Shown here in pieces: positions 12,783 to 23,009 of a stretch of DNA of 64,000 bases. The translations under genes were made by a program, and so were the position numbers. Within the stretch, counting starts at the first letter, position 1, and each line of letters begins with the position of its first letter. This DNA is from VAZQ01 sp963835165. Its GTDB lineage: Bacteria > Pseudomonadota > Alphaproteobacteria > Rhizobiales > Xanthobacteraceae. Location: assembly GCA_963835165.1 (NCBI GenBank), contig CAWIGD010000044.1, forward strand, positions 1 to 64,000, in the 5' to 3' direction. A model generated the notes under the pieces. The model was not told where the DNA came from. It searched no databases and saw nothing but the letters and a program-made list of their open reading frames with translations.

Positions 12783-14548
12783 TCACAACGGCAGTTGCGG
12801 CTCGTCCTCGCGCGGGCGGCGGGGCGTCCCGGCGGCGGGGCCGCTCGCGGACTGCGCGGCGAAGGTCCATTGCACGCGCATAATCTTGCGGGCACGGCCG
12901 TAGATGACGAGTTGCAGCGTCCGGCGCGGGCCGTCGGGGCCGGCAAGATAGACGCTTTCCTCGAGATCGACCCGGTCGTCATAGGCGTTGAAGGTCCAGG
13001 CTTCCTTGCTCGGCATCAGCAGCATGGCGCTGTGGCCATCCGCCACTCGATTTGCCTTGATCGAGGGATGCAGGTGGAAGCGCAATGCGAACTGATCGCG
13101 GTCCGCGGGTATCGCCTGGCCGCTTACGGGCGTGAACAGGTCTTCGCCGTCGAGCCTGCGTCCGTCGGTCGAGAGCACGAGAATGCGTTCGTGGACGACA
13201 TTGAAGAGGTCGGCGTAGCCGTCGTGCGAGGCGCGCAGCAGCATGCCATCCGGCTGTTCCTCGCGCGCCACCGACACCTGGCGTGGACCGCCGATCATCG
13301 GCGTGCCGAACAACATGCGCTTGAGCGGCCCGGAGTCGATGAAACGGCACGACGAGGTATCGTTGAGCGTGACGGTGGAATGCGCCGCGGTCGCGCGCGC
13401 CACCTGCCGCCAGCCCTCCCGGCTGGTCGACGGCAATCCGCAATTCACCACGATCCGGCTCTGCTTGGCCGAGAGCTCGAACGACAGGCAGCCGGCATGG
13501 GCTTCCTGGCTCACTGGCATCGCGGCCCCCGGCCGGCGTCCATCAGCACCAGCGTGCCGGCGCTCTCCAGGCGCTGATAGCCGGAATGGGGCGCATTCGC
13601 GAGCGGGGCGCCGCGGGCATCGTCATAGGCCAGGATGGTGGTCAGAACATCGGTCTGCGTGGGCCCCATGCCGTTGAACAATGCGAAGTTTCCATCGCCG
13701 TGCCGGAAGAAGCGCAGCATCGGCATCATGCGATCGATGGCATTGAGCAGCGGCAGCGGCGGCGCGATGTTGCGCGCGGTGAACGCGGTGCGCAGCGGCA
13801 GGAGATCGACCAGCAGTTCGATGAGCGCGCCCGGATTGCGGCTGACATGGCCGCCGTCGGGGAGAATCTGCCGGGCCAGCTCTTCCGACAGCCGCTTGGT
13901 GGCGGCGCGGATGTAACGCTGCTGGCGCGCCATGCACAGCGCGGCGTAGGTGAGCGCGATGGCGGCTTGCAGACGCGGCACGCCGTCGCGTGCATGCGAC
14001 ACCGTACGCCTGAGGTGGCGGACCTGCCGGGTCAGGCTGCGCAGAAAGCGGCGATAGAATTGCACGTCGGCATCATCGAGCAGCAATGGCGCCTGGCTCA
14101 ACCAGGAGATCACGCGTCGGGCGACAACGTCGGGTCGCCAGGCGATGGCGTCGCTGGAATTGTTGAGGGCGATCCATTCGTCGACCAGCGCGCGGGCATT
14201 GGCGCGGGTGATGCCGGATTGAGCGGCGCGCAGATGGCGCAGCCAGCCGAAGCCCAGCAGCCCGACCGCCCAATCCTCGGATGGCGCAGTGATCTCAAAC
14301 GGCGAGCGGGAGTCGCAGAGGACAACCTTGCCGGCGAAGGCGAACCGGCCAGCATAGATCTCGGCCGCCCGCGTCGAGTCGGTCGTGCGCAAGTCCTGCG
14401 GCGCGATGACGACGCGGTCGGCCTTCCCGAAGGAAAACGGCCAATTGACGATCGGATGCGTCGTTACGCGGCTGGTGAGCTTGCGTACGAGTCCGCGCGC
14501 CAGGAACACGGATAGTCTGGTACGTTCCGCGACGGAAACGCGCGACAT
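12783..14548 (-). CDS. Heparinase II/III family protein, frameshifted near 13515
   Basis: Protein of the heparinase II/III superfamily (alpha/alpha-toroid followed by a beta-sandwich), about 588 codons over two frames. The N-terminal all-helical part runs from ATG 14548 (RVSVAERTRLSVFLARGLVRKL) through LLGFGWLRHLRAAQSGIT and DGGHVSRNPGALIELLVDLLPLR to YQRLESAGTLVLMDAG. It then meets an early stop at 13511. The C-terminal domain continues in the adjacent frame as VSQEAHAGCLSFELS, RIVVNCG and ARATAAHSTVTLNDTSS, a typical heparinase II/III-like signature. The His in HVSRNP and the Tyr/His-rich toroid are as expected. Genomic position between rsmB and purH is conserved in relatives. The polysaccharide substrate is unknown. 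Confidence 0.88.
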
Positions 14549-14640
14549 CGAGGTGATGGCTCCCCTCCTGGCGGGCGTTGTCACTCCCGTGGCCGGAACA
14601 TAGCGAAGGGTAGGCTCCCGGCCAACCGCGGATAAGCCCT

Positions 14641-15999
14641 TCAATTCCTGCGCAGACGCGCGGCGTAGAAGCCATCGAGGCCGGCCATGCGCGAATCGGC
14701 GTCCGGCAGGTGGCAGGGCAGCGTCCGCAGGTCGCCGTCCGGGGTGAGCCACTCGGCGTGACCGTAAACCTCAGCGGCCGACATCGGCTGGCGGTGCAGG
14801 TCAGGGTTGCGCTCGAGAAGATCGCGGACGACCTCAATCCCTTCCTCCGGCTCGAGCGAGCAGGTGCAATAGACAAGGACGCCGCCCGGCTTGGTCAGTT
14901 CGGCGGCTTGCGCAATGAGCCGACGTTGCAGCCCTGCGAGCGCGGCAATATCGCGCTCGTGCTTGAGCCAGGGAATATCGGGGTGGCGGCGGATGGTCCC
15001 GGTCGCGGAGCAGGGGGCATCGAGCAGGACGGCGTCGAAGGGGCCCGCCTGCCATTGCGTGACGTCGGCGGCCACGGTTTCCGCCGACAGATGCAGGCGG
15101 GACAGGTTCTGCCGCAGCCGCTCGAGTCGGGCGGGTGAGCGATCGACCGCGACCACCCGGGCGCCGGCGGCGGCGAGTTGGGCGGTCTTGCCGCCCGGGG
15201 CGGCGCAGAGGTCGGCGGCGGCGAGACCGCGCACATCGCCGAGGAGCTTCGCCGGCAGTGCCGCCGCGGCGTCCTGCACCCACCAGATACCGTCGCCATA
15301 GCCCGGAAGCTGCGAGATCGGTCCATGCACCTGCGCGCGCACCGAACCGGTGGGGAGCACGCGTCCGCCGAGCGCGCTCGCCCAACCTTCGGGGTCGCTC
15401 GTCACGGTCAGATCGAGCGCCGGCTCGTGGCCGTTGGCGACCGCGATCGCGCGCGCAGTCTCCGCCCCGTAATTCGCCACCCAGCGCGTCATCAGCCAAT
15501 CGGGGGTGTCGAGCGCGGTGGTATCGAGGGCGGCGAGGTCGTGAGCGCCGTCGCGCGCGAGCCCCCGCAGCACTGCGTTGACGAGGCCGGCATAGCGCGC
15601 GGCGTGGCGGTCGGCCTGGACCAGGCGCACGGCGAGGTCGACGGCAGCGTGGTCCGGCACTTCGAGCCAGAGGATCTGTGCGGCGCCGATCAGCAAGGCG
15701 ACTTCGACCCTGGGTGCGTCGGCGGGAAGGCCGCGCGCGAGCCGGCGGCCGAGGAGATGGCGCAGCGTACCGAGCCGGCGCAACGCCGACGTCACCAGGG
15801 CGCGCACCAGCGCCCGGTCGCGATCCGGCAAGGTGGCAAACTCCGGATGCGCCGCGCGGTCCTCGAGCTGCTCGTCGAGCGGCCGGCGGCGGCGCAGGAC
15901 GCCGTCGAGGATATCGGCGGCGATGCGCCGCGCGGCAAAGCCGGGAGGGTCAACGCCGGGCGCGCTCGTGATCGTGCGCTCGATGGGCAGGAGCGGCAT
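14641..15999 (-). CDS. rsmB: RsmB/NOP-family rRNA (cytosine-C5) methyltransferase
   Basis: SAM-dependent RNA m5C methyltransferase. The N-terminal NusB-like domain shows GFAARRIAADILDGVL and DRALVRALVTSALRR. The Rossmann methyltransferase domain has the SAM loop AAADLCAAPGGKTAQLAAAG, then VAVDRSP, the first catalytic-type motif VLLDAPCSATGTIRRHPDI and the nucleophile motif VYCTCSLEPEEG. Both Cys residues of the NOP/RsmB mechanism (in APCS and CTCS) are present. The likely start is ATG 15999; a TTG 51 bases upstream is also open, and neither has a clear Shine-Dalgarno. It lies 92 bases upstream of the heparinase gene. RsmB versus a paralogous alphaproteobacterial NOP2-like enzyme cannot be separated from sequence alone. 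Confidence 0.9.
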   Translation of the reverse strand: MPLLPIERTITSAPGVDPPGFAARRIAADILDGVLRRRRPLDEQLEDRAAHPEFATLPDRDRALVRALVTSALRRLGTLRHLLGRRLARGLPADAPRVEVALLIGAAQILWLEVPDHAAVDLAVRLVQADRHAARYAGLVNAVLRGLARDGAHDLAALDTTALDTPDWLMTRWVANYGAETARAIAVANGHEPALDLTVTSDPEGWASALGGRVLPTGSVRAQVHGPISQLPGYGDGIWWVQDAAAALPAKLLGDVRGLAAADLCAAPGGKTAQLAAAGARVVAVDRSPARLERLRQNLSRLHLSAETVAADVTQWQAGPFDAVLLDAPCSATGTIRRHPDIPWLKHERDIAALAGLQRRLIAQAAELTKPGGVLVYCTCSLEPEEGIEVVRDLLERNPDLHRQPMSAAEVYGHAEWLTPDGDLRTLPCHLPDADSRMAGLDGFYAARLRRN

Positions 16000-16169
16000 C
16001 CTCGGCTGGTTGTGATCCGTCGTCGGGCCGTGCTTTCCCCCGCCCGACAACGGCTGCAGCGGATGGGCTACCTCTCCCGAAAACGCGCAATGCTCGATCG
16101 CGGGCCCGAGTGTACTTGATGCCCGCGTCCGCGGGGCGACGATTCGCTATCGATCAAACCCGCGATCCA

Positions 16170-17117
16170 TCAACTCCATGGGCCGCCGCGTCCACCCGCG
16201 TTACCCCACGGGCTCCCCGACCGCGGGCGGTAGTCGGGCGTGCTCGCCCGGCGGTCGAAGCCGCCGCGTCCCATCTCGGCGGCCAATCGCTCGAGCGCGG
16301 CAATGCGGTTCTCGGTCGAGGGATGGGTCGCGAACAGGTTGTCGATCCCGTGGTGAGTCAGCGGATTGATAATAAAAAGATGCGCGGTCGCGGGGTTGCG
16401 CTCCGCCGAGGGGTTCTCGATCTGCTGGGCGGCGTTTGAAATCTTGATCAGCGCCGATGCCAGCGCATCCGGGCGTCCGCTGATGCGGGCGCCGAGGTCA
16501 TCGGCGGCGTATTCGCGCGTGCGGCTGATCGCCATCTGCACCAGCATGGCCGCGATCGGCGCCAGGATCATCATCGCGATCGTGCCGATCACGCCGAGAC
16601 CGCTGTTGTTGTCGCGATGCCCGCCGCCGAAGAACATCCCGAACTGCGCCAGCATCGAAATCGCGCCCGCGATGGTCGCGGTGATCGTCATGGTCAGCGT
16701 GTCGTGGTTCTTGATATGGGCGAGCTCGTGGGCGATTACGCCGGCAATTTCCTCACGCGACAGCATCCGCAGCAGGCCGGTCGTCACCGCGACCGCCGCG
16801 TGTGCGGGATTGCGCCCGGTGGCGAACGCATTGGGCTGCGGATTGTCCGTGAGGTAGACCCGCGGCATCGGCAGTCCGGCCTGGCGCGCAAGGTCGCGCA
16901 CCAGACGCACGAGGTCCGGGGCCGTGGTTTCGTCGACCTCATGGGCGTCGTGCATCGAGAGCACGAGCCGGTCTGCGTTCCAATAGGTGACGAGATTCAT
17001 GCCGGCCGCGACGAAGAGGGCGATCACCGCTCCGCCCGCGCCACCGATGAGATAACCGATGCCCATGAACAGGGCGGTCAGCCCCGCCAGCAGAATGGCA
17101 GTACGAAGGTAGTTCAT
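16170..17117 (-). CDS. htpX: Membrane zinc metalloprotease HtpX
   Basis: Integral-membrane M48 protease that degrades misfolded inner-membrane proteins. The product is 315 residues. Two N-terminal membrane segments (residues about 4-44) precede the zinc site HELAH (residues 130-134) with the third ligand Glu in TREYAADDLGAR near residue 202. Two more hydrophobic segments lie between. The tail is Gly/Arg/Pro-rich and low-complexity. GAGGAAAG precedes the ATG at 17117. It is divergent from the DUF1674 gene and upstream of rsmB on the same strand, a neighbourhood conserved in Rhizobiales. Heat-shock control is usual in the family but no clear sigma-32 promoter was seen here. Confidence 0.96.
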   Translation of the reverse strand: MNYLRTAILLAGLTALFMGIGYLIGGAGGAVIALFVAAGMNLVTYWNADRLVLSMHDAHEVDETTAPDLVRLVRDLARQAGLPMPRVYLTDNPQPNAFATGRNPAHAAVAVTTGLLRMLSREEIAGVIAHELAHIKNHDTLTMTITATIAGAISMLAQFGMFFGGGHRDNNSGLGVIGTIAMMILAPIAAMLVQMAISRTREYAADDLGARISGRPDALASALIKISNAAQQIENPSAERNPATAHLFIINPLTHHGIDNLFATHPSTENRIAALERLAAEMGRGGFDRRASTPDYRPRSGSPWGNAGGRGGPWS

Positions 17118-17327
17118 GCTCGCTTTCCTCGGGCGCCGGTCACATGGCGCCGGTCACATGGCAAACGCGTTACCGCCCCGCGCGGGTCCGGCATTCACTG
17201 CCAAAATGTCGGGTTGATGCCGTCCGGCTGCCAGAGGCCGCTTCCTCGTGCCGCACTTGGCAGTCATATTTTCCCGCCATTTTTGGCGCATCTTGACCTT
17301 GCCGCTCCCGGGAGCAAGGAGAGCTGC

Positions 17328-17531
17328 ATGAACCGTGCAAAACCGACCGAGACGACGTCGGGGCCCAGAAAGCCTATTCCAGCGGCGGCGGAACGCGCGC
17401 TTGCCGAGGCCGCCGCCCGACGCGCCGCGCGCGACGCCGCGCAACGGCCGGACGAATCTCGAGGCCGCGATGGGCCGGATCCCGTCCGCTACGGGGACTG
17501 GGAAGTCAAAGGCATCGCCTCGGACTTCTGA
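17328..17531 (+). CDS. DUF1674 small protein (SdhAF4-like)
   Basis: A 67-residue protein starting at ATG 17328 behind AAGGAGA. The C-terminal motif GPDPVRYGDWEVKGIASDF is the hallmark of DUF1674, the bacterial counterpart of the mitochondrial succinate dehydrogenase assembly factor 4 (Sdh8). The eukaryotic factor binds flavinylated SDHA and aids complex II assembly; a similar role here is inference. The N-terminal half is Ala/Arg-rich and helical. It sits divergent from htpX, as in many rhizobia, and is short enough to be missed by automatic gene calling. Confidence 0.85.
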   Translation: MNRAKPTETTSGPRKPIPAAAERALAEAAARRAARDAAQRPDESRGRDGPDPVRYGDWEVKGIASDF

Positions 17532-17616
17532 CCGCGCGGAAGGCCGCCGCCCTCCTCCGATGCCGCGCCACCAAGGACGTGGCCCAGGACGTGGCCAACG
17601 CCTTGCGACGGCCGTT

Positions 17617-18727
17617 TCACTCCGCCGCGCGCGCCAGCACGTGCTGGCGGAATTTCGGCATCACCTCGTGGGCGAGAAGGCGCATGGACTCGCGCTCCCA
17701 CGCCGCGTTCGGTCCGCCCCAATCGAGGCCGGTCATGAGCAGGGTCCCGAACGGGCCAACCTGCTCGCGGAACGCGACCAGCTTGTCGAGCACCGTTTTG
17801 GGTGAACCGCAGGTCACGCATTCCCTGGTGATGACGTCGACCGTCGCCTGCTCATCCGGCATGTCCGGCCGTGGCTTGAGGATCACCAGCAGGCCCACGC
17901 GGCTGAGCACCGCGCGCATATAGGTGTAGAAGTAGCGATTGGAGCCCTGCTCGCCGAAAACGCGATCATCTGCCTCCGAATCCGAAGGTGCCACCAGCAC
18001 ATTGCGCGCGACCCGCCAGTTCTCGCCATTGGGTGAGATGCCGGCTTCGCCGCAGGCCTTGCAATAGACCTCCCAATGGCTCGCCACCGAGTAGGTCGGG
18101 ATGATGTTGGCGGAGATCATCCCCCATCCCTTGAGCGCGGCGGTGCGCGCGGAAGAGGAGTTAGGGCTCGCGAGCGAGATGGAGATCGGCGGTCCCGGCG
18201 TCTGATAGGGTTTCGGCATGAAGCCCACGCCGAGCTCGGGGATGATGCCGTCCTTGAGACGCACCTGCCAGAACTCGCCTTGCAGGTCGTAGGGCGGGTC
18301 CTGCGACCAGATGCGTTGGATGAAATCCACCGCCTCGACCACCATGCGATTGCGCGCATGCACGTCGGGATTGTTGAACAGCTCGAAATCGGACACCAGG
18401 CCGCCGGGCCCGACACCGAGCATGAGGCGGCCCTTGCTCATGTGGTCGAACTGCGCGGCTTCGGCGGCCACGATCGCGGGATGATGATTGGGCAGGTTGA
18501 TGACCGCGGTGCCGAACCTGATGTTGCCTGGTGCGCGCGACAAGGCCGGCGAAGAACATCATCGGCGACGGGATCGGTTCGGTGGTGGCGGAGAAATGCT
18601 CGCCCAGCCACAGCTCGTCGAAGCCGAGCGCGTCGGCAAGCACCGATTTTTCGCTGTCCTCGTCGAGCGTGCTCCACAACGTACGGCCCGGCGGATGGAC
18701 CGGCATCATGAACATTCCCAGGCGCAT
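17617..18727 (-). CDS. LLM-class flavin-dependent oxidoreductase, frameshifted near 18540
   Basis: Luciferase-like monooxygenase (F420/FMN TIM-barrel) of about 370 codons. The N-terminal part from ATG 18727 (RLGMFMMPVHPPGR, then GFDELWLGEHF) is typical, with GGGAGAAC upstream. Near 18540 the frame shifts by one base and continues as NIRFGTAVINLPNHHPAIVA, DHMSKGRLMLGVGPGGLVSD, then ALKGWGMISANI and GSPKTVLDKLVAFREQVGPF, to the TGA at 17617. The subgroup resembles alkanal/limonene-type monooxygenases but the substrate cannot be named. It stands alone between the DUF1674 gene and hslU. Confidence 0.85.
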
Positions 18728-18903
18728 ATTGTTCTCCCGACGAGCGAACGGGAGACACTATGGCCGGTCTCGGCGGTCGTGAAAATGGCTGTGGGTCGTA
18801 GCCCGGATGAAGCGAAGCAAGTTCCCCGGACTTGCGGCCGCGCGCTCGTTTGGAGCCTTCTCGCCTCCGAACGTGCCGCGAGGGTGTGCGAACTTCCGGG
18901 ACG

Positions 18904-20211
18904 TCAGAGAATGAACCGCGACAGGTCTGCGTTCTTCGCGAGGTCGCCGATGTGCTTGTGCACGTAGGCGGCGTCGATCGCCACCGTGTCCCCGGCGCGG
19001 TCGGTTGCGGCAAATGAAATCTCGTCGAGCACGCGTTCCATCACGGTCTGCAGCCGCCGCGCGCCGATATTCTCGACGCTCGAATTGACCTGGACCGCCA
19101 CGTCGGCAATGGCGTCGATGGCATCGGGGCTGAATTCGAGCTTCACCCCCTCGGTCGCCAGCAGCGCAATGTACTGTTTGATCAGCGACGCTTCGGGTTC
19201 GGTCAGGATGCGTCGGAAATCGTCGCGCGTGAGCGGACGTAGCTCCACCCGGATCGGCAGCCGGCCCTGCAGCTCGGGAAGCAGATCCGATGGCTTGGAG
19301 ATATGAAACGCGCCCGACGCAATGAACAGGATATGATCGGTCTTCACCGCTCCGTGCTTGGTCGAGACGGTGGTGCCTTCGATCAGCGGCAGCAGGTCGC
19401 GCTGCACGCCCTCGCGCGAGACATCGGCGCCCGTGCGGCCCTCGCGGCCGGCGATCTTGTCGATCTCGTCGAGAAACACGATGCCGTTCTGCTCGACCGA
19501 CTTGATCAATTCCAGCACCAACTGCTCGTTGTCGAGCAGCTTGTCGGATTCCTCGTTGATCAGGATGTCGTGGGATTCCGATACCGTGACGCGCCGCGTC
19601 TTGGTGCGGCCGCCGCCCATCTTGCCGAAGATATCGCCGATCGAGATCGCGCCCATTTGCGCGCCGGGCATGCCGGGAATCTCGAACAGCGGCATGCCCC
19701 CGCCCGCGGATTGCACCTCGATTTCGATTTCCTTGTCGTTGAGCTCGCCGGCGCGCAGGCGCTTGCGGAAGGAATCCTTGGTCGTCGCGCTCGCGTTCTC
19801 GCCGACCAAGGCGCTGACCACGCGCTCCTCGGCCGCGAGCTGGGCGCGGGCGCGCACGTCCTTGCGCCGTTTTTCCCGCGTCTGGGCGATCGCCACTTCC
19901 ACCAGATCGCGCACGATCTGCTCGACGTCCCGGCCGACATAGCCGACCTCGGTGAACTTGGTCGCCTCGACCTTGATGAAGGGCGCGCCGGCAAGCCTGG
20001 CGAGCCGGCGGGAAATCTCGGTCTTGCCGATGCCGGTGGGACCGATCATCAGGATGTTCTTGGGCAGCACCTCCTCGCGCAGCTTCTCATCGAGCTGCAG
20101 GCGTCGCCAGCGATTGCGCAGCGCGATCGCGACCGCGCGCTTGGCATCATTCTGACCGATGATGTAGCGGTCGAGCTCGGAGACGATTTCGCGCGGCGAA
20201 AAGTCGGTCAT
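18904..20211 (-). CDS. hslU: HslU ATPase subunit of HslVU protease
   Basis: AAA+ unfoldase that feeds substrates to HslV; 435 residues, the normal size. ATG at 20211 gives the usual TDFSPREIVSELDRYIIGQ start. The Walker A is GPTGIGKT (residues 57-64), followed by VGYVGRDVEQIVRDLVE with the pore motif GYVG, the intermediate I-domain, Walker B GIVFLDEIDKI and sensor-2 GARRLQTVMERVLDEISF. It ends DLAKNADLSRFIL, the conserved C-terminal tail that docks in HslV. It is 163 bases downstream of hslV on the same strand. No Shine-Dalgarno is obvious right before the ATG. Confidence 0.97.
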   Translation of the reverse strand: MTDFSPREIVSELDRYIIGQNDAKRAVAIALRNRWRRLQLDEKLREEVLPKNILMIGPTGIGKTEISRRLARLAGAPFIKVEATKFTEVGYVGRDVEQIVRDLVEVAIAQTREKRRKDVRARAQLAAEERVVSALVGENASATTKDSFRKRLRAGELNDKEIEIEVQSAGGGMPLFEIPGMPGAQMGAISIGDIFGKMGGGRTKTRRVTVSESHDILINEESDKLLDNEQLVLELIKSVEQNGIVFLDEIDKIAGREGRTGADVSREGVQRDLLPLIEGTTVSTKHGAVKTDHILFIASGAFHISKPSDLLPELQGRLPIRVELRPLTRDDFRRILTEPEASLIKQYIALLATEGVKLEFSPDAIDAIADVAVQVNSSVENIGARRLQTVMERVLDEISFAATDRAGDTVAIDAAYVHKHIGDLAKNADLSRFIL

Positions 20212-20374
20212 GGGGAGGTTATTTGGCCCTGGCGGCGCGTGGGCGCAATACCGGCGGCGTGCCGGAGCTTGACGACGTCGAGCGGGGATCGGCATGAGCA
20301 TGTCAAGTTCGGTTGGCGGGAATGAAACGCGTGGGTGACTTCGCGGCGATCTCGATGGCGACATCGTCGCGCGC

Positions 20375-20920
20375 TCAGAGCTTCTCCACCGTGATATTGC
20401 GATTGGTGTAGACGCAGATGTCGGCGGCGATGTCCATTGCCTTGCGCACGATCGCCTCGGCCTCGAGCGGCCCATCGATCAGGGCGCGGGCGGCGGCGAG
20501 CGCGTAGTTGCCGCCGGAGCCGATGCCCATGATCCCGGACTCCGGCTCCAGGACGTCGCCGGTGCCGGTGAGCACCAGCGAAACCTGCGCGTCGGCGACG
20601 ATCATCATGGCTTCCAGCCGGCGCAGGTAGCGGTCGGTGCGCCAGTCCTTGGCGAGCTCCACCGCGGCGCGGGTGAGCTGGCTCGGATACTGCTCGAGCT
20701 TCGCCTCCAGCCGCTCGAACAGGGTGAAGGCGTCGGCGGTGGCGCCGGCGAAGCCGCCGATCACGTCGCCCTTGCCGAGGCGGCGGACCTTCCTGGCATT
20801 GGCCTTGACGATGGTCTGGCCGATCGACACCTGTCCGTCGCCGCCGATCACGACGGTGCCGCCCTTGCGGACGGTCAGGATGGTGGTGCCGTGCCAGAGG
20901 TCGGGGGAGGTAGGCTGCAT
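20375..20920 (-). CDS. hslV: HslV peptidase subunit of HslVU protease
   Basis: Threonine peptidase of the bacterial proteasome-like HslVU; 181 residues from ATG 20920. The catalytic Thr lies in WHGTTIL, after a short leader that must be removed; a longer leader than in E. coli is normal for rhizobia. Further signatures are VVIGGDGQVSIGQTIVK, RRLGKGDVIGGFAGATADAF and GIGSGGNYALAAARAL. It is transcribed away from hisB and is followed by hslU. A TTG start 21 bases upstream is possible but unneeded. Confidence 0.97.
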   Translation of the reverse strand: MQPTSPDLWHGTTILTVRKGGTVVIGGDGQVSIGQTIVKANARKVRRLGKGDVIGGFAGATADAFTLFERLEAKLEQYPSQLTRAAVELAKDWRTDRYLRRLEAMMIVADAQVSLVLTGTGDVLEPESGIMGIGSGGNYALAAARALIDGPLEAEAIVRKAMDIAADICVYTNRNITVEKL

Positions 20921-21091
20921 ACGCGGATCCCGTGCTTGCAACGGATGTAAGCATTATGCGGGGGAGGCGCAATTCCGGTCGCCGCAGTGGCGAAGGCGGG
21001 CAACCCCTGATAAAAGGCGCGCGGCTAGCGCAGGTTCCGGTTCGCCGACAAGAACATGCGCCACTCAAGTCTAACGCGAAGAGACCCATTC

Positions 21092-21685
21092 ATGCGCAAG
21101 GGTTCGGTCAAGCGCGCCACCAAGGAAACCGACGTCGAGGTCGCGATCGATCTCGACGGGACCGGTGCGTCGTCGATTTCGACCGGAATCGGCTTCCTCG
21201 ACCATATGCTCGACCTGCTGGCGCGCCATTCCCGCATCGACCTGACCATCAAGGCCAAGGGCGATCTTCATATCGATCATCACCACACCACCGAGGACAT
21301 CGGCATCGCGCTCGGCCAGGCGGTGAAGCAGGCATTGGGCGACATGAAGGGCATTACTCGCTATGCGGATGTTCATGTGCCCATGGACGAGGCGCTCACC
21401 CGCGTCGCGATCGACATTTCCGGCCGCCCGTTCCTGGTGTTCGAGGCGGAGTTCGGGCGCGACAAGGTCGGCACCTTCGACACCGAGCTGGTGCAGGAAT
21501 GGTTCCAGGCGTTCGCAATGAACAGCGGGGTGACGCTGCATGTCGCCACGCTCTATGGCGCCAACGACCACCATATCGCCGAATCCTGCTTCAAGGGTCT
21601 GGCGCGCGCCTTGCGCACGGCAGTCGCCATCGATGCGCGCGCGGCCAACGAAATTCCGTCGACCAAGGGCTCGCTCGGCGGGTGA
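21092..21685 (+). CDS. hisB: Imidazoleglycerol-phosphate dehydratase HisB
   Basis: Sixth step of histidine synthesis: removes water from imidazole glycerol phosphate. Monofunctional form of 197 residues, ATG at 21092 (an in-frame ATG at 21056 is less likely). The metal-binding motifs are present: GFLDHMLDLLARH, DLHIDHHHTTEDIGIALG and, near the end, GANDHHIAESCFKGLARALR. It is the first gene of the histidine operon here and divergent from hslV. Confidence 0.97.
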   Translation: MRKGSVKRATKETDVEVAIDLDGTGASSISTGIGFLDHMLDLLARHSRIDLTIKAKGDLHIDHHHTTEDIGIALGQAVKQALGDMKGITRYADVHVPMDEALTRVAIDISGRPFLVFEAEFGRDKVGTFDTELVQEWFQAFAMNSGVTLHVATLYGANDHHIAESCFKGLARALRTAVAIDARAANEIPSTKGSLGG

Positions 21686-21724
21686 CATTCGCTCCCGCGA
21701 GGGAGACGAGAAAGTGAACATCCC

Positions 21725-22252
21725 ATGTCCATCTACACTGTGCACGAGCCGCCGCTGAAGGCGGATCAATCCACGCCGGATCCCGATCGTTTCGTGTTCG
21801 TGCGCGACGGCTTCTCGTTCTGGGCCTTCCTGTTGGCGCCGTTGTGGATGCTGCGCCATCGGCTCTGGCTGGTGTTCGTCGGCTACGTCATCGTGGCCGT
21901 GGCGCTCCAGGTCGGACTGCGGCTCATCGGCGCCTCGTCAGGGGTGATCATCACGGTCAGCCTGCTGCTGGCGTTGCTCGTTGGCTTCGAGGCCGCGACG
22001 TTGCGTCGTTTCACCCTGGCGCGCCGGCGCTGGAAGAACGTCGGCATCGTCGTCGGTGACGATCTCGAATCGGCCGAGCGGCGGTTTTTCGACGCATGGG
22101 TCGACAAGCCGTGGTCCGATTCATCCGCGGCCCACGCATCCGCGGCCGGCGGCGCCGCATCGCGTGCGTCGTTTGCAACGGGAATGGCGCGCCAGCCGCA
22201 GGGTTCATCCGAGGTCCTCGGCCTGTTTCCGCAACCGGGGGCGCCGCGGTGA
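21725..22252 (+). CDS. DUF2628 membrane protein
   Basis: A 175-residue protein with a DUF2628 core: a conserved N-terminal segment (RFVFVRDGFSFWAFLLAPLWML), then two hydrophobic helices between about residues 36 and 85, and a soluble Ala/Ser-rich C-terminus. Its stop overlaps the GTG start of hisH (GTGA), so the two are translationally coupled. Its place between hisB and hisH is conserved in Bradyrhizobium relatives although the protein has no known role in histidine synthesis. Function unknown. Confidence 0.85.
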   Translation: MSIYTVHEPPLKADQSTPDPDRFVFVRDGFSFWAFLLAPLWMLRHRLWLVFVGYVIVAVALQVGLRLIGASSGVIITVSLLLALLVGFEAATLRRFTLARRRWKNVGIVVGDDLESAERRFFDAWVDKPWSDSSAAHASAAGGAASRASFATGMARQPQGSSEVLGLFPQPGAPR

Positions 22253-22900
22253 GCGTGGCGATCATCGATTACGGCTCGGGCAATCTGCATTCGGCGGCGA
22301 AGGCGTTCGAGCGCGCCGCGCGCGAGGAAGGATTGAACGAGCCGATCATGGTGACCTCGCGATCCGGAGGAGGTCAGGCGCGCCGATCGCGTGGTGCTGC
22401 CCGGCGTCGGCGCGTTCGCCGATTGCCGGCGCGGGCTCGACGCCCTCGGCGGCATGGTCGAGGCGCTCAACGACAGCGTGCGGGCGCGCGCCCGTCCGTT
22501 CCTCGGAATTTGCGTCGGCATGCAGCTCATGGCCGAGCGCGGCCGCGAATACGAGGTGATCCCCGGGCTGGGCTGGATCCCGGGCGAGGTCGACCGGATT
22601 GCCCCTTCGGACCCGACCCTGAAGATCCCGCATATGGGCTGGAACACGCTCAACGCGCGGCGGCCGCATCCGCTGTTCGACGGCATCGACGTGGGGCCGG
22701 ACGGATTGCACGCCTATTTCGTGCATTCGTTCCACCTCAAGGCGGCCGAGCGCTCCGATCTCATCGCCGAAGCCGACTACGGCGGCCCGGTCACCGCGAT
22801 CGTCGGCCGCGACACCATGGTCGGCACCCAGTTCCATCCGGAGAAGAGCCAGCGCCTGGGCTTGCGGCTGATCGCCAACTTCCTGAAGTGGAAGCCGTGA
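22249..22900 (+). CDS. hisH: Imidazole glycerol phosphate synthase subunit HisH, frameshifted near 22360
   Basis: Glutamine amidotransferase subunit that supplies ammonia to HisF. GTG start at 22249 overlaps the DUF2628 stop. The N-terminus is VAIIDYGSGNLHSAAKAFERA. At about 22360 one extra base breaks the frame; it resumes as DPEEVRRADRVVLPGVGAFADC. The class I glutaminase nucleophile lies in PFLGICVGMQLMAERG and the His-Glu pair in GTQFHPEKSQRLG near the C-terminus, so the triad is complete. A histidine prototroph could not lose this function easily, which favours a sequencing error. Confidence 0.93.
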
Positions 22901-23009
22901 TGCGCCAGGCGGCGCGCTCGTCCCGGGCTTGCCGCACGCAGCCCGGTTCACGCCCGCTGCGCGCACCCGCCGGCAAGGCGGCGCCGCGCGTGGCCGAGCG
23001 AGTCCAGTC

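Noticed and set aside
19303..20325. Long plus-strand open frame opposite hslU
   Set aside because: Mirror of hslU codon bias with no family features.
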